Source: Cheilinus undulatus
Taxonomy: Eukaryota > Chordata > Actinopteri > Labriformes > Labridae
Length of the DNA: 64,000 nucleotides
Direction: 5' to 3'
Assembly (NCBI RefSeq): GCF_018320785.1
Contig: NC_054871.1
Coordinates: forward strand, 16,860,339-16,924,338
A model generated the notes under the pieces. It saw only the letters and a list, made by a program, of their open reading frames with translations. It ran no database searches and was not told the DNA's origin. This document shows positions 33,970 through 44,300 of this stretch, one piece after another (positions within the stretch are counted from its first letter, which is position 1; the number at the start of each line of letters is the position of its first letter). Made by a program: the position numbers and the translations under genes.

Positions 33970-36530
33970 GAAATGTGACTGGTTTCACCTTGCATTAGTC
34001 ATGCTGAGAGCTGCTGCTGTGATATGACGAGGGAGGGGAACTCTTCGCTGCTCCATACAGGACGGATCTGACGAGACTGATGCAACCTGCTGCAAGAGCT
34101 GCTGCAGCAGCTCTGTGTGCCACCTCATGATCTCCCTGGAAATACAACCACACCACTAACTGCTGAATTAACAAAATACTAATGGGACATCATTTCAACA
34201 CCAAGTTGGGATCTGCCATTATGAGGTTAAAATCAGCTGTACATTCTAAAATGTCTGATGAAATATTAACTTGAGGAAGTGAGCTTTGGTTTAAGGTTGA
34301 TAAAAATGCGTTGGTATCGATCTTTCACTTTCATTTCTTTTCTTTGTATCTCTCCCTGTTAAAATACAAAAAAAAAAAAAACTCTTGTGAAACCATAAAT
34401 ACACTGTAATTCTATACAATCACATTTCAATACCATGTTACAGTGACAAGTAGAGTAAAAATGAATTTCCTACCCTTTAAATCATATAAGTACAACAACC
34501 TTTTTCCCCAGAAAATCAACTGTTCATAAAAAAAAAAAGATATTTACTTTTCTTTCTTTGTGAAAAATAATCAGCCATTTTTTAATCAATGTCTCATCTA
34601 TGAGGGGGTTATTCAGTTTCTTCATTCACCATGTCTATTGAATGTAAATAAAACGGTAGAAGAAATTGATATCAAAAATTGTAAAGATCTATAACTTTTA
34701 GTTTAAAACCGAAAAAAGACATTTTAAAAATACAATAAAAAGGAAGCCCATGCTTGTGTAACTGCAAAAATCCTCGATCTCTTTATTATTTTATCACAGT
34801 GACAATAATTGTATTTATGTAATATTAATTTCCATTGAATTTCCCTTTGCTGGACTCTGTACAGATTTATTTTCAACTAAAATAAGCAAAAAGGAAAAGC
34901 TGTATTGCATAATTTCTATTTCAGCTCTGTTGACGTCATACAGCAAGAGGGAAATTAAATGATGCAACAGCAGCCAGTTTTCTGTACAATCTGCAGAGAG
35001 CATGTGATGGATGAGAATCCTTGCAGGTGTTTGTCTCCCCCTACTGGAGCTCTTATATGTGTATGCCTTACCCAAGGACTGTACTGAAGTAAATACACCT
35101 TGCATTGTTCATTTTGTGGTGAGTCTGACCAATAAAACCCCGTATTCCCTGTGAAAAAATGTCTCTCAGTTCCTGTTTTTTTTTAATTAACAATGATGAA
35201 CTGAAAGGGTAATTGTTTCTGTTGACTGCATTCCCTCTGCAAATTGAGTAAACATAACTATAGAAGAAATACATTTACAGTTAAGAACATTTGCAAAGAA
35301 AGCTTTTAGATAAAAAAGGATTCTCATATGATAGAACTGCTGGAAATAATGATAGAAAAATGATGCAATCATAGCAGTAAAATGCATCATACAGTACAAA
35401 CATGATATAATCTTAAGTATTTCTTGTTGTGTACAACTTATTTACTGGTTATAGCAAACTTTTCTTCATAAAGATTTAATTTAATATATGTCAAACTTAT
35501 TGCTAGAAATGCATTTTTGATTTATTTTTTTGCTTCACTTCATTTACTGTAAGAAAGTATGAGAGGAATAAACCCTCCTTCTGTGAGCCGCTGATCATGA
35601 GATTTAAAGTCATGAGATCAAATTCTCAAATATGAATTGGGTAAAAGGGTTTTTTTCTGCACTTAAGAGACGAAGCCTTTAACTAGGATAAAGGTGTTTG
35701 GTATCAGGATTTATACCAACTAAGCATTCTCTAATTCTAAAGATAGTATATTATGTTAATGATTCTTTCAGCTCAATGCAAACAAAAAAAAACACATCCT
35801 GATGAAAGAAGAAAATGTTGTTTGTTTGCCATTGTTGTCTGTGTGTCTGATTTTGTAATCCTGTTTTCTCTTTTTACTTCTCTTTTAATTCAGATAACTC
35901 TATTGGTATGAATGTAGCAACAATATTGTCAATGCATCATATTGAAACTCTTTCCCTCTTGCTCTCTTCCTCTCCTTTGCTCTGCTCTCAGCAGATGCTC
36001 CACCTCTCTACCAAAGCTGATAGAAGTCAGTGATCCAAGTCAGTGTGCAGCGTCTCATTTGATGATAGTGGGTGTAGGAGCAGACTCCAGACCTGTGTTG
36101 TTCTCCTCAGTGGAAGAATTGTAATTTGGTTTGTCAGAAAGTTTAGACTTAGAAAGATAAGCGTCTGTTTTTCCTTACTTTAAGTTTCCTTTTTTACTCA
36201 AATAAAGAAGATAGTTTTAGTTGTTAGGCTACTTGCATCTATATTAGTTTGAATAATAATCCCCACAATTATATTCTGGAGGTTCTTGATCTCTTTTTCC
36301 TCACTCTTCTTTCTTTGTTAGTGTCCACATCCCCCTGTCATTAAGGAATGTAGCATTTTGGTGGCTTATCCAGGAACTGAACCTAAGATACCTGACCCCA
36401 AGAAATAGGATGTAATCACAAATAATCAAACCTAACTCAAGAAAACTTTAAAAGAATAGCATTTACCCAAATGTATTTTTTGTCATGAAGCTTAGCGTAA
36501 GTTAAGGCAGGAAGACTTTAATTTCCATTC
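33970..36530. other. Intergenic, no gene seen
   Basis: AT-rich DNA with A and T runs. No splice-supported coding frame, RNA gene or recognisable transposon was found. Confidence 0.45.
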
Positions 36531-36535
36531 ATCCT

Positions 36536-36559
36536 TTCATTCATTCATTCATTCATTCA
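36536..36559. repeat. (TTCA)n microsatellite
   Basis: About six TTCA units lie just upstream of the Tc1 element. Confidence 0.85.
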
Positions 36560-36605
36560 GATGTCTCCCTTTCCCCCTCTGGTAATCAGCTGGTATGGGT
36601 GTCTA

Positions 36606-38129
36606 CACTGCAACATTTTTCTCTCATTTTCCTAAATATTAATGCAAATGACAGAATATTTTTCATGTCATCAGCTGTTAGAGCATAATTCAAATGGTTT
36701 GAACAAATTTCATAACGATAACAATTTTTTTTTTTTTTTTAATAAAAACCTGATAATGCACTGTTCCACATTATTAAGCAGGCCACAAGTTTCAAGCAAT
36801 ATGGGAAAGAAAAAGGATCTCTCCGCTCTCTGTAATGCCTTGGACAAGGAATGAAAACATTAGACATTTCATGAAAAATTAAGCGTGATCATCGTACTGT
36901 GAAGAAATTTGTGGCTGATTCAGAGCACAGACAGGTTCATGCAGATAAAGGCATAATGAGGAAGGTTTCTGATGGTCAAATTCATCGGATTAAGAGAGCA
37001 GCTGCTAAAATGCCTTTACAGAGCAGCAAACAGGTATTTGAAGCTGCTGATGCGTCTGGAGTCCCACCAACCTCAAGGTGTAGGATCCTCCAGAGGCTTG
37101 TGGTCGTGCATAAACATACTATTCAGCCACTCCTAACCAATGCTCACAAGCAGAAACAGTTGCAGTGGGCCCGAAAATACATGAAGACTCATTTTCAAAC
37201 AGTCTTGTTGACTGATGAGTGCCCTGCAACCCTGGATGGTACAGATGGAGGAGCAGTGGATGGTTGGTGGATGGCCACCATGTCCCAACAAGGCTGTGAC
37301 GTCAGCAAGGATGTGGCGGAGTCATGTTCTGGGCCGGATTCATGAGGAGAGAGCTGGTAGGCCCCTTTAGGGTCCCCGAAGGTGTGAAAATGATCTCGGC
37401 AAAGTTTCTTCCATGCTACAAAAAGTGACTGACCACTTTCTTCCATGGTACAAAAAGAAGAACAGCACCTTCTGTAGCAAAATTTTCTTTATGCATGACA
37501 ATGCACCATCTCATGCTGCAAAGAATACCTCTGTGTCGTTGGCTGCTATGGGCATAAAAGGAGAGAAACTCATGGTGTGGCCTCATCCTCCCCTGACCTC
37601 AACCTTACTGAGAACCTTTGGAGCATCTTCAAGAAAAACATCCATGAGAATGGGGCGCACTTCACATCAAAACAGCAGCTCTGGGAGGCTATTCTGACAT
37701 CCTGCAAAGAAATTCAAGCAGAAACTCTCCAAAAACTTTCAAGTTCAATGGATGCATGAATTGTGAAGGTGATATCAAAGAAGGGCTCCTATGTCAACAT
37801 GTAACTTGGCCTGTTAAGATGCTTTTGATTGAAATAGATTTTGATTTCAGTAAATATAACCTCCTAATGCTGCAAATTCAACGAATGACCATTTTCAGTT
37901 CTTTACAACCTATAAAATCTTTTAAAACTCTGTTGTGCTTCATGTGGAACAGTGCATTTTGAGTTTTTTTTTTTTTTTTAAATAATGGTTATCATTATGA
38001 AGTTTGTTAAAAAAATTTGAAATATGCTCTAACTGCTGATAAATTGAAAAATATTCTGACTTTCATTTGCATTAATATTTAGGAAAATAAGAGAAAAATG
38101 TTATTTGCATAATAATGTAGAACGCAGTG
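36606..38129 (+). mobile_element. Nearly full-length Tc1/mariner transposon
   Basis: The element is 1524 bp and flanked by TA (36604-36605 and 38130-38131). Its inverted repeats are about 180-200 bp long: the left arm (CACTGC, ATTTTCCTAAATATTAATGC, then TAATGCACTGTTCCACAT) is mirrored at the right end. The left arm lacks about 21 bp that the right arm has between CACTGC and AACATTTTTC. Poly-T/poly-A tracts inside each arm have expanded. The single transposase gene on the + strand is broken. Confidence 0.88.
36801..37803 (+). pseudogene. Broken Tc1-like transposase
   Basis: The frame starts MGKKKDLSALCNALDKE and stops at 36852-36854. Later pieces in shifted frames show the HTH/DNA-binding part (SDGQIHRIKRAAAKMPLQSS), the first catalytic Asp (VLLTDECPATLDG), the second (FMHDNAPSHAAK) and the final Glu region (SPDLNLTENLW, then FTSKQQLWEAI). 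All three catalytic positions are still legible. At least one early stop and several frameshifts mean no full transposase can be made. Similarity to fish Tc1 elements is strong by motif, but no search was run. Confidence 0.88.
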
Positions 38130-38822
38130 TACTCACTTAAGTTCTGAGCCAATCCCAGTCTAACATACCTTCTCTCGATCCAATCATCTTGCTGCTGTGA
38201 TATTTTAGAATCTGTTCTCCTCTCGTCTGCTGTCTGTTGTTTCAGTGTGACCACTGCAACCCTCCTCCACCTTAGCCACCTCCATTACATCTCACCAGTT
38301 TTCAGGTCCAGCTCCTCCATGCCACTCTGTATTCCTTAATCGCCACCACAGAGTGATCTCATCAGTGTCAAGCTCTTCAAAAGTCTGCCCCTCAGAAGTC
38401 CATCCCTCATCTTGAGAGGGGTATCCTATCCTGCTGCCTCACTACCCCTTCAAATATATACAGACATCACGATGGAGTCTATTCGCCAAAGACATTTCAT
38501 ATTTCCAAACATTTTCAACCTTGTAAAATAAAATACTGTCAACTTGTCTCTCCTGACTGCACTATTTTAGCATTAAATGCCCCTCTGTGACCACTTCTAG
38601 ACAAATGATGTTATACTTTTACTGCTTCACAATCTGCTTTCCATCTGGGTAAATATTTATCAAAATGTCACCAGTTACCTGACTCCCCTTACATGCCAAT
38701 ATCAATAACTGACATCATGCCAAAGAAAAACAAACAAAAAGCCATGAGTTTCTCCGTGAACCAGCACCGGAACACATAACAGACATCTAACTATTTTCAA
38801 TTTTAAACATGTGTCTTTATAG

Positions 38823-39512
38823 CACTGATCATCAATTAGAGACCCAGGGGCCACATCTGGCCCCCAGAAGATTAATTATATTCAGAAAATGTTCTGAGGA
38901 AAATATACATTGTTGTATTCAGGGTATCTTTTCTCTCTTTGCTTTTCTTATCCCTTTACTCAGTTAACCCCAAAAATAACTGAGATTGAAACATTTTTTT
39001 TAAAAGGTTGGCTTACTGACTGATCAGTTTAAAAAAAAAATCCACCTATCAGCCACCATTAGTAAATGAATAAGATGCATGACAGACACATATTCATCAG
39101 TCCATTCTTCATTAAAGCTGCAGTTTTCTACATCAACCTAATAGTTCTGGTACTTTAAAAAATATTATTCACTGCCTAAGAAAAAAAAGACCTGTTTCCT
39201 TTTGATTTTTTCACCAATCAGGATATTCAAACCAGGTATATGTACATCAAACCCACTGATACAGTACGTAGCAGCCCCAGAAATATTTGGATTCAATATC
39301 TCAGTCTCCCCTTTGTGGGACTAAGCTCACTTTTAAAGGCTAAAAATAAGATACATTTCAAAGAAAATAAAAGTATTTCAAAACAGTACGTTAGTTAGAT
39401 GGAAAAATGTTTATTTGATTTAGTTTATTTACAGTCCCCCACCCCACCCCAGACACACAGTGTCTCCATAGAGATAAACTGGCCCTTGTACAAATATAGA
39501 TGATGACCCCTG
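38823..39512. mobile_element. hAT-like MITE with 8-bp target duplication
   Basis: The right end read inward on the minus strand is CAGGGGTCATCATCTA, a typical hAT terminus. The left end CACTGATCATCAATTA is its decayed partner. The flanking 8-mers CTTTATAG (38815-38822) and CTTTGAAG (39513-39520) match at six of eight positions, as expected for an aged hAT duplication. There is no coding capacity in 690 bp. An internal GACCCAGGGGCCACATCTGG block is typical of a dispersed fish repeat. Confidence 0.6.
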
Positions 39513-39989
39513 CTTTGAAGCAATCATACAAATGGAACTGTACTATCAGATCAGCACATTTTAAAACTTTTAGCCTAAATTAAATCCATAAATTAACCCT
39601 GCAAATACAGCCAAACTTCTGCAGGAAAACCAGGAATTTTCTAAATGATTAATAAAAAATACAGAAAAGAATATGTAAAGGGTATTACAGATTTATATAG
39701 ATTCAAATTCATTAAAAAGGGGTTAAACTCAAAAGATAATCCAAGACAACATATGATAATTATAATCCAGTGGCACAGGCTTAGATTTTTCTTGTTAATG
39801 AACAATACAACAGCTATATTTTTGCATACCCTCTAGTGCTCTATCTTTGTTTTTAAAAAAGCTAAGCGAGTTGTTCTGTTTAAAACAACGGATCTCAGGC
39901 TGGAATAGTGCCAGCTTTATGACACCATTCACCCCCTGGCGCAACACACCAGCTGTGAGTCATAATAATTAGGCCTTGAGCTAATTGGA

Positions 39990-40770
39990 TCACGTGTCCT
40001 ACCTGTGGTTTCAAATAGCCTTGGCACGTGCAATCACGAAGTTTGAGACGGGTGCTTCAGGTAGGTATGACGCATTTCAGGGAAGCATGTGTATACATAG
40101 AATGCAATACCTGTCAGTGATTTGTATATGTTGGGACAAGAGAAGCCTTTGGCTAAAGTATTTACGGAACCAAAATGGCGTGCATATGTATTCCAGTTTA
40201 AACTTTAATATTGCTTATGTGTGGTTTCGCAACCTTCCTGCATGGATGTGTTCCAGGGATCCAGAGTTCACAACTCCTAATAGGTTTGTTTGACATAGTC
40301 CTTTCATTTTAACAACAACCTCTTAAGGGTGGTGACTGAAGACATGGGTGGTGCAGTTGTAATTTCCAGCAACTCTTTTTAGATATAGACCATGTTGGAC
40401 AATACTGCATATATAGCTCATCACAGTCGCGACAGATGGCTCTTCAGCAGGAGTACGGCTCTGTTTAAGGTTTCTGACTCTTAAACTAATTTGTTCCCTG
40501 TCGGGTTTGACAGTAAAACGGATTATACTTCAGTCCCCTGACCCTTTCACAGGTGTTTGCTCAACAATGGGTCACTGTTTATGATACAGAGCACTGCCTA
40601 GACCTGATCTTTCCGTAAAGTGTTTTAAGATAACCTGACTAGGTGCTATAAATCAAGATCAAGGATGAATTTATGTACCTGCTAAACTTGCTTTTCTGTC
40701 CAGGCCATTTGACCCGTGGACGCCAAGACTACTCCTCTTTGGATTCCTGTGAAATAAAAAGATTAAACAC
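39990..40770 (+). other. Possible small spliced transcript, not resolved
   Basis: Several splice-like signals occur in order: a donor after GGTGCTTCAG (GTAGGT near 40060), an acceptor TTTCTGTCCAG near 40703, then a short open stretch that ends in TGA and is followed at once by AATAAA (near 40752). I could not connect these into one continuous frame and recognise no protein. It may be a non-coding transcript or chance. Confidence 0.2.
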
Positions 40771-41106
40771 TTTTGTATTTTTTTTATTTGTGTCTGCCAA
40801 ACATAATTCCGAAGCTCTTAATTAAATGATGAGCTCACCAAGTGTCTTCAACTTTAAGCACCAATGGCCTCTACAAACAAATATTAGGCCTCTGCTGTAG
40901 AAGCTAACGGTTGTATAGCTAACGGTTAGTAGAAAAAAAGGGATAGAAACGAATAAAGTTAAAAGCATATTAACTCCCCCTAGTTTTTCGGGTGACTTAA
41001 TTCAAGGTATTTTATAAGCATAAACGTGATATAAACAAAAGTTGAGGATTTTTTTCTCGGTTACTGTGAGTTGAGTTCAACGATTAAATTATAAAAACGG
41101 TAAATC

Positions 41107-41314
41107 GTGAAGAGTTCACAGTTTGCCTGTGACGTCAGGGAGCGCGACACGTGTGAATTCACGCGAGACTTCATTCCCCGTCCCAATTCAATATGGCGCC
41201 GTAGGAACGTTGTTATTGTTCTGACGCTCCTTCAAGCTTTTGCTCCACGGCAGAAACTACGTAGTAAAACGACCAAGTGTGTTCGTGCGGGCATGAGAGG
41301 AACTTCTGGAGATA
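41107..41314 (+). promoter_or_regulatory. rexo1: rexo1 promoter and 5' leader
   Basis: This is a CpG-rich, TATA-less region. It has a full CRE palindrome TGACGTCA (41130-41137) and AATATGGCGCC (about 41190-41200), a good YY1-type site of the kind often placed at housekeeping start sites. The leader contains an ATG inside the YY1 site (3-codon frame) and another at 41293 that overlaps the main start. Confidence 0.6.
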
Positions 41315-41349
41315 ATGTTAAGGTCCACCGGCTTCTTCCGAGGGATTGA
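41293..41349 (+). other. Overlapping upstream ORF (18 codons) in rexo1 leader
   Basis: An ATG at 41293 (G at -3) opens [18 protein letters not shown], which ends in TGA at 41347-41349, 35 nt past the main ATG and out of frame. It could lower initiation at the rexo1 start. Confidence 0.5.
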
Positions 41350-44300
41350 CTGTCCGTTTTATGCGGAGTACAGCGAGGGAAAAGGCAGCAAAAATGGGTG
41401 CAATAGACCGTACTGTCACTTCAGGCACAGCCAGCAGAGACGGTCGTCATACGGAGCACCAGCAGATATTAAGAAGCAGCATACTGCACACAAAGGTCCT
41501 GAGTTTTAATGAAATATCAATAAGTGCGTATATATCCTCGGTTACGGAGTCGGTAGTCATATACGGGATGGACTTAAGAGTTTAACTGAGCTAACGAAAC
41601 TAGTAAAATTGCTAATTTAATATCTTCTGTTGTTAGCAACACTGCAGTTATTTACATTTATACACGTTGAAGGTTCTGTCTCATCATTCAGGAGGTATGT
41701 AGACCAAAGAGGGAAACTGTGAAGGCGAAAGTATTGTGATTTGCTAAGTACAATAAAGAGTAGCAAAGAACAAACAAAACGAGTCAAAGAATAGTCAAAA
41801 TGTGTGTATTTAATAAGGAAATGAATCAGGGAATGATAGTTTGCATTATTAGCATGAAATACAGTCATTCCACTTGTAGCTTTAAACTAAAGTGTCTGCT
41901 TTAGCTGTCAGGCACCTGATTTTTAAACTTCTGTACCAAACTAGTAATAATCAAATACCATTGATACATGTCGTGATACCACAATAACCAAAATAGGAGT
42001 GATAAGCAAGCACCCAATGTTATTATTTTCATATTTTAATCACCAAACTCATGCAAGCTGTATAAATTGCACAGAAAACTTTGGCAGCGTTTTGGTAAAG
42101 AACTGTTGCCAATGTATTTTGGCAATTAAGACTGTGCTCTCTCTTTTTCTTGTGCAGCAGCTTTATGTTAAAAAAACAGTGGACGTCTGTATTTATTTTA
42201 AAGCGTTGCTACTTTGGTTATTATTGCTTCTTAATGTAAGGTTTTAAAACACAAGGTATCAAACAGTATCAGTGTATGACAATTTTTTAAAAAACATTTT
42301 AGTTGTAAGTATTTATAGAGCACCATCTATAATGATTCAAAGTGCTTTACAGAGCCAAATGCAAGGCTCTGTATTCTTTAACATTAAGAGCGTTAAAGAA
42401 TAACAGAGCAAAGATAATACTAATATTATTTTATAAGCTTAAAACGCAGTAAAGCAGGAGCTGAGCTGTTAGACTGTGCAGTGCCAAGTACTTTTTCCCC
42501 TCACAATTTAACTTGGAATGCACGATATTGGATTTTTGCCAATATTCCTTAGGCTTATACTAACAAATTAATTTTTGACAATATTAAACATAGTTCAAAC
42601 CTAAAACTTCATTCCATAAAACACAGGATTTAAAGTTTTAGGATGAACCGAGTAACACATTTTGGTTCTTAAAACACAAAATTTAAAGTTTGATGATGAG
42701 CAAATTAACAAATTTCAGTCCATTAAACTCAGTTTAAAGTGTAAGGAAGGATGTTGAATCAAGAAAAAATACTTTAGACATAGGTCTGTCGGTCCAGAAT
42801 AAAATTCCACAAACCTATTTTCACATAAAGCCAATATTTACAGCTCATATAGGCAGATTTTTATAGCCTAAATATCAGTGGTAAATATTGGCAGAAATTT
42901 TCATATCTGTTGATACAGATGCCAATATCGTAAATCCCTGCATAACCCCTTAAAATGAGTACTCTACCCAACCTACTAGACTTTTTTTTTAACTTGTAGA
43001 CTAACTAACATCTCATAAGAATGGCTCTTTAAACAACAACTTCAAATAAAATCCTTGCCTGTGATATTGCACATAAACATCAGAGGCAGTGTTCTGGGGT
43101 TTTTGTGTATGTATTCCCTTGTACTTAATCAAGCTCACAGCATCATTTGAAGTATATCTTGTGATGGTTTTTATTTATTTTAAGAGTTGAAACTCCTTTA
43201 AAGTACCGCATGGAATCATGTTGATACTTAGGAAAGAACATTATTGACACTAAATGGAGACATTCAGTGATCATGAATGAAGTTAAATGGATGCAAAAAA
43301 TGTATATTGTCCCTGTTACAGAAGTACTTCTGTATATGTTGTAGTTGTAATAAGTTTGGTGGTGTGGCTAACAGCATGTGCATCCCTTGGCAGAAATCTT
43401 TAGAAAACAGTTGGGGATGCTTGGGATAGGAACACCATGGAAGCTTGGATAAAATATGCTAAACTGCCCATAATAATAATAATGTGACTATACATTGATC
43501 TGTGATTTATTATGTGTTGCAAGTTCATTATTCAATGATTTCTTTTTTGTTTTCTGATTTACTGATGATCATAAAATATGCAAGATTTATCTACTTTGTC
43601 ACAACTTCTTTGTGTCAGTTTCAGCTGTTATTATGCATCACCTCCAAACTTTTTTTCTGTTTTGTTGGCTTCTTCTTTGGCTTATTAATTTCACTTCATG
43701 CAAGTAATAATGTAGTGAGTCATATTTGTCAGAGAAATATGTTTAGCGTGCTGATTTTAAAAAAGTATTGGGGCAGAGGTTATTCACTATTTTATCACGA
43801 GTCTGGAAGATGGCAAATTAGCATGTCTGCAGTATTATCCTACCCTGATGTGAACTACTTATTTATGAGTCATTTTTACTAAGTCTGGTTGTCTTTCTCC
43901 CTCGCAGACCAAGGTTATGATCCTTTCAACCCAGAGGTTGTAAAGCCCCAGGATCAGCAGAATGGGGACCTCAGCGGTGCTCTGGAGATGGTCAATAAGG
44001 CCATCGAGGAGGTCCGCAGCGAGGTGGAGAGAGAAAAGAGGAAGCTCTCTCGGATTGGGGATGAACCATACGACCCCAGTGAAAGCTCCAGCATGTCTTC
44101 ATCTGATGCTGTTCAAAGTAAAGCACCACCTTCACACATGGCCTACGACCCTGGGAGTTATCAGATGACGTCAGGAGGTTATAATCCCACCCCAGGCTGC
44201 AGCAAATATACCTTAGATTCAGACAAGCAGGGGAACCACAGTAACTCAATGGAATATGTCCCCACTTCAGTAAAAAAGGCTCCATCTGGGATAAACACAT

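Noticed and set aside
43502..43882. 126-codon plus-strand frame just before rexo1 exon 2
   Set aside because: It lies in the intron, is Phe/Leu/Ile-rich from T-rich DNA, and has no counterpart in the rexo1 family.
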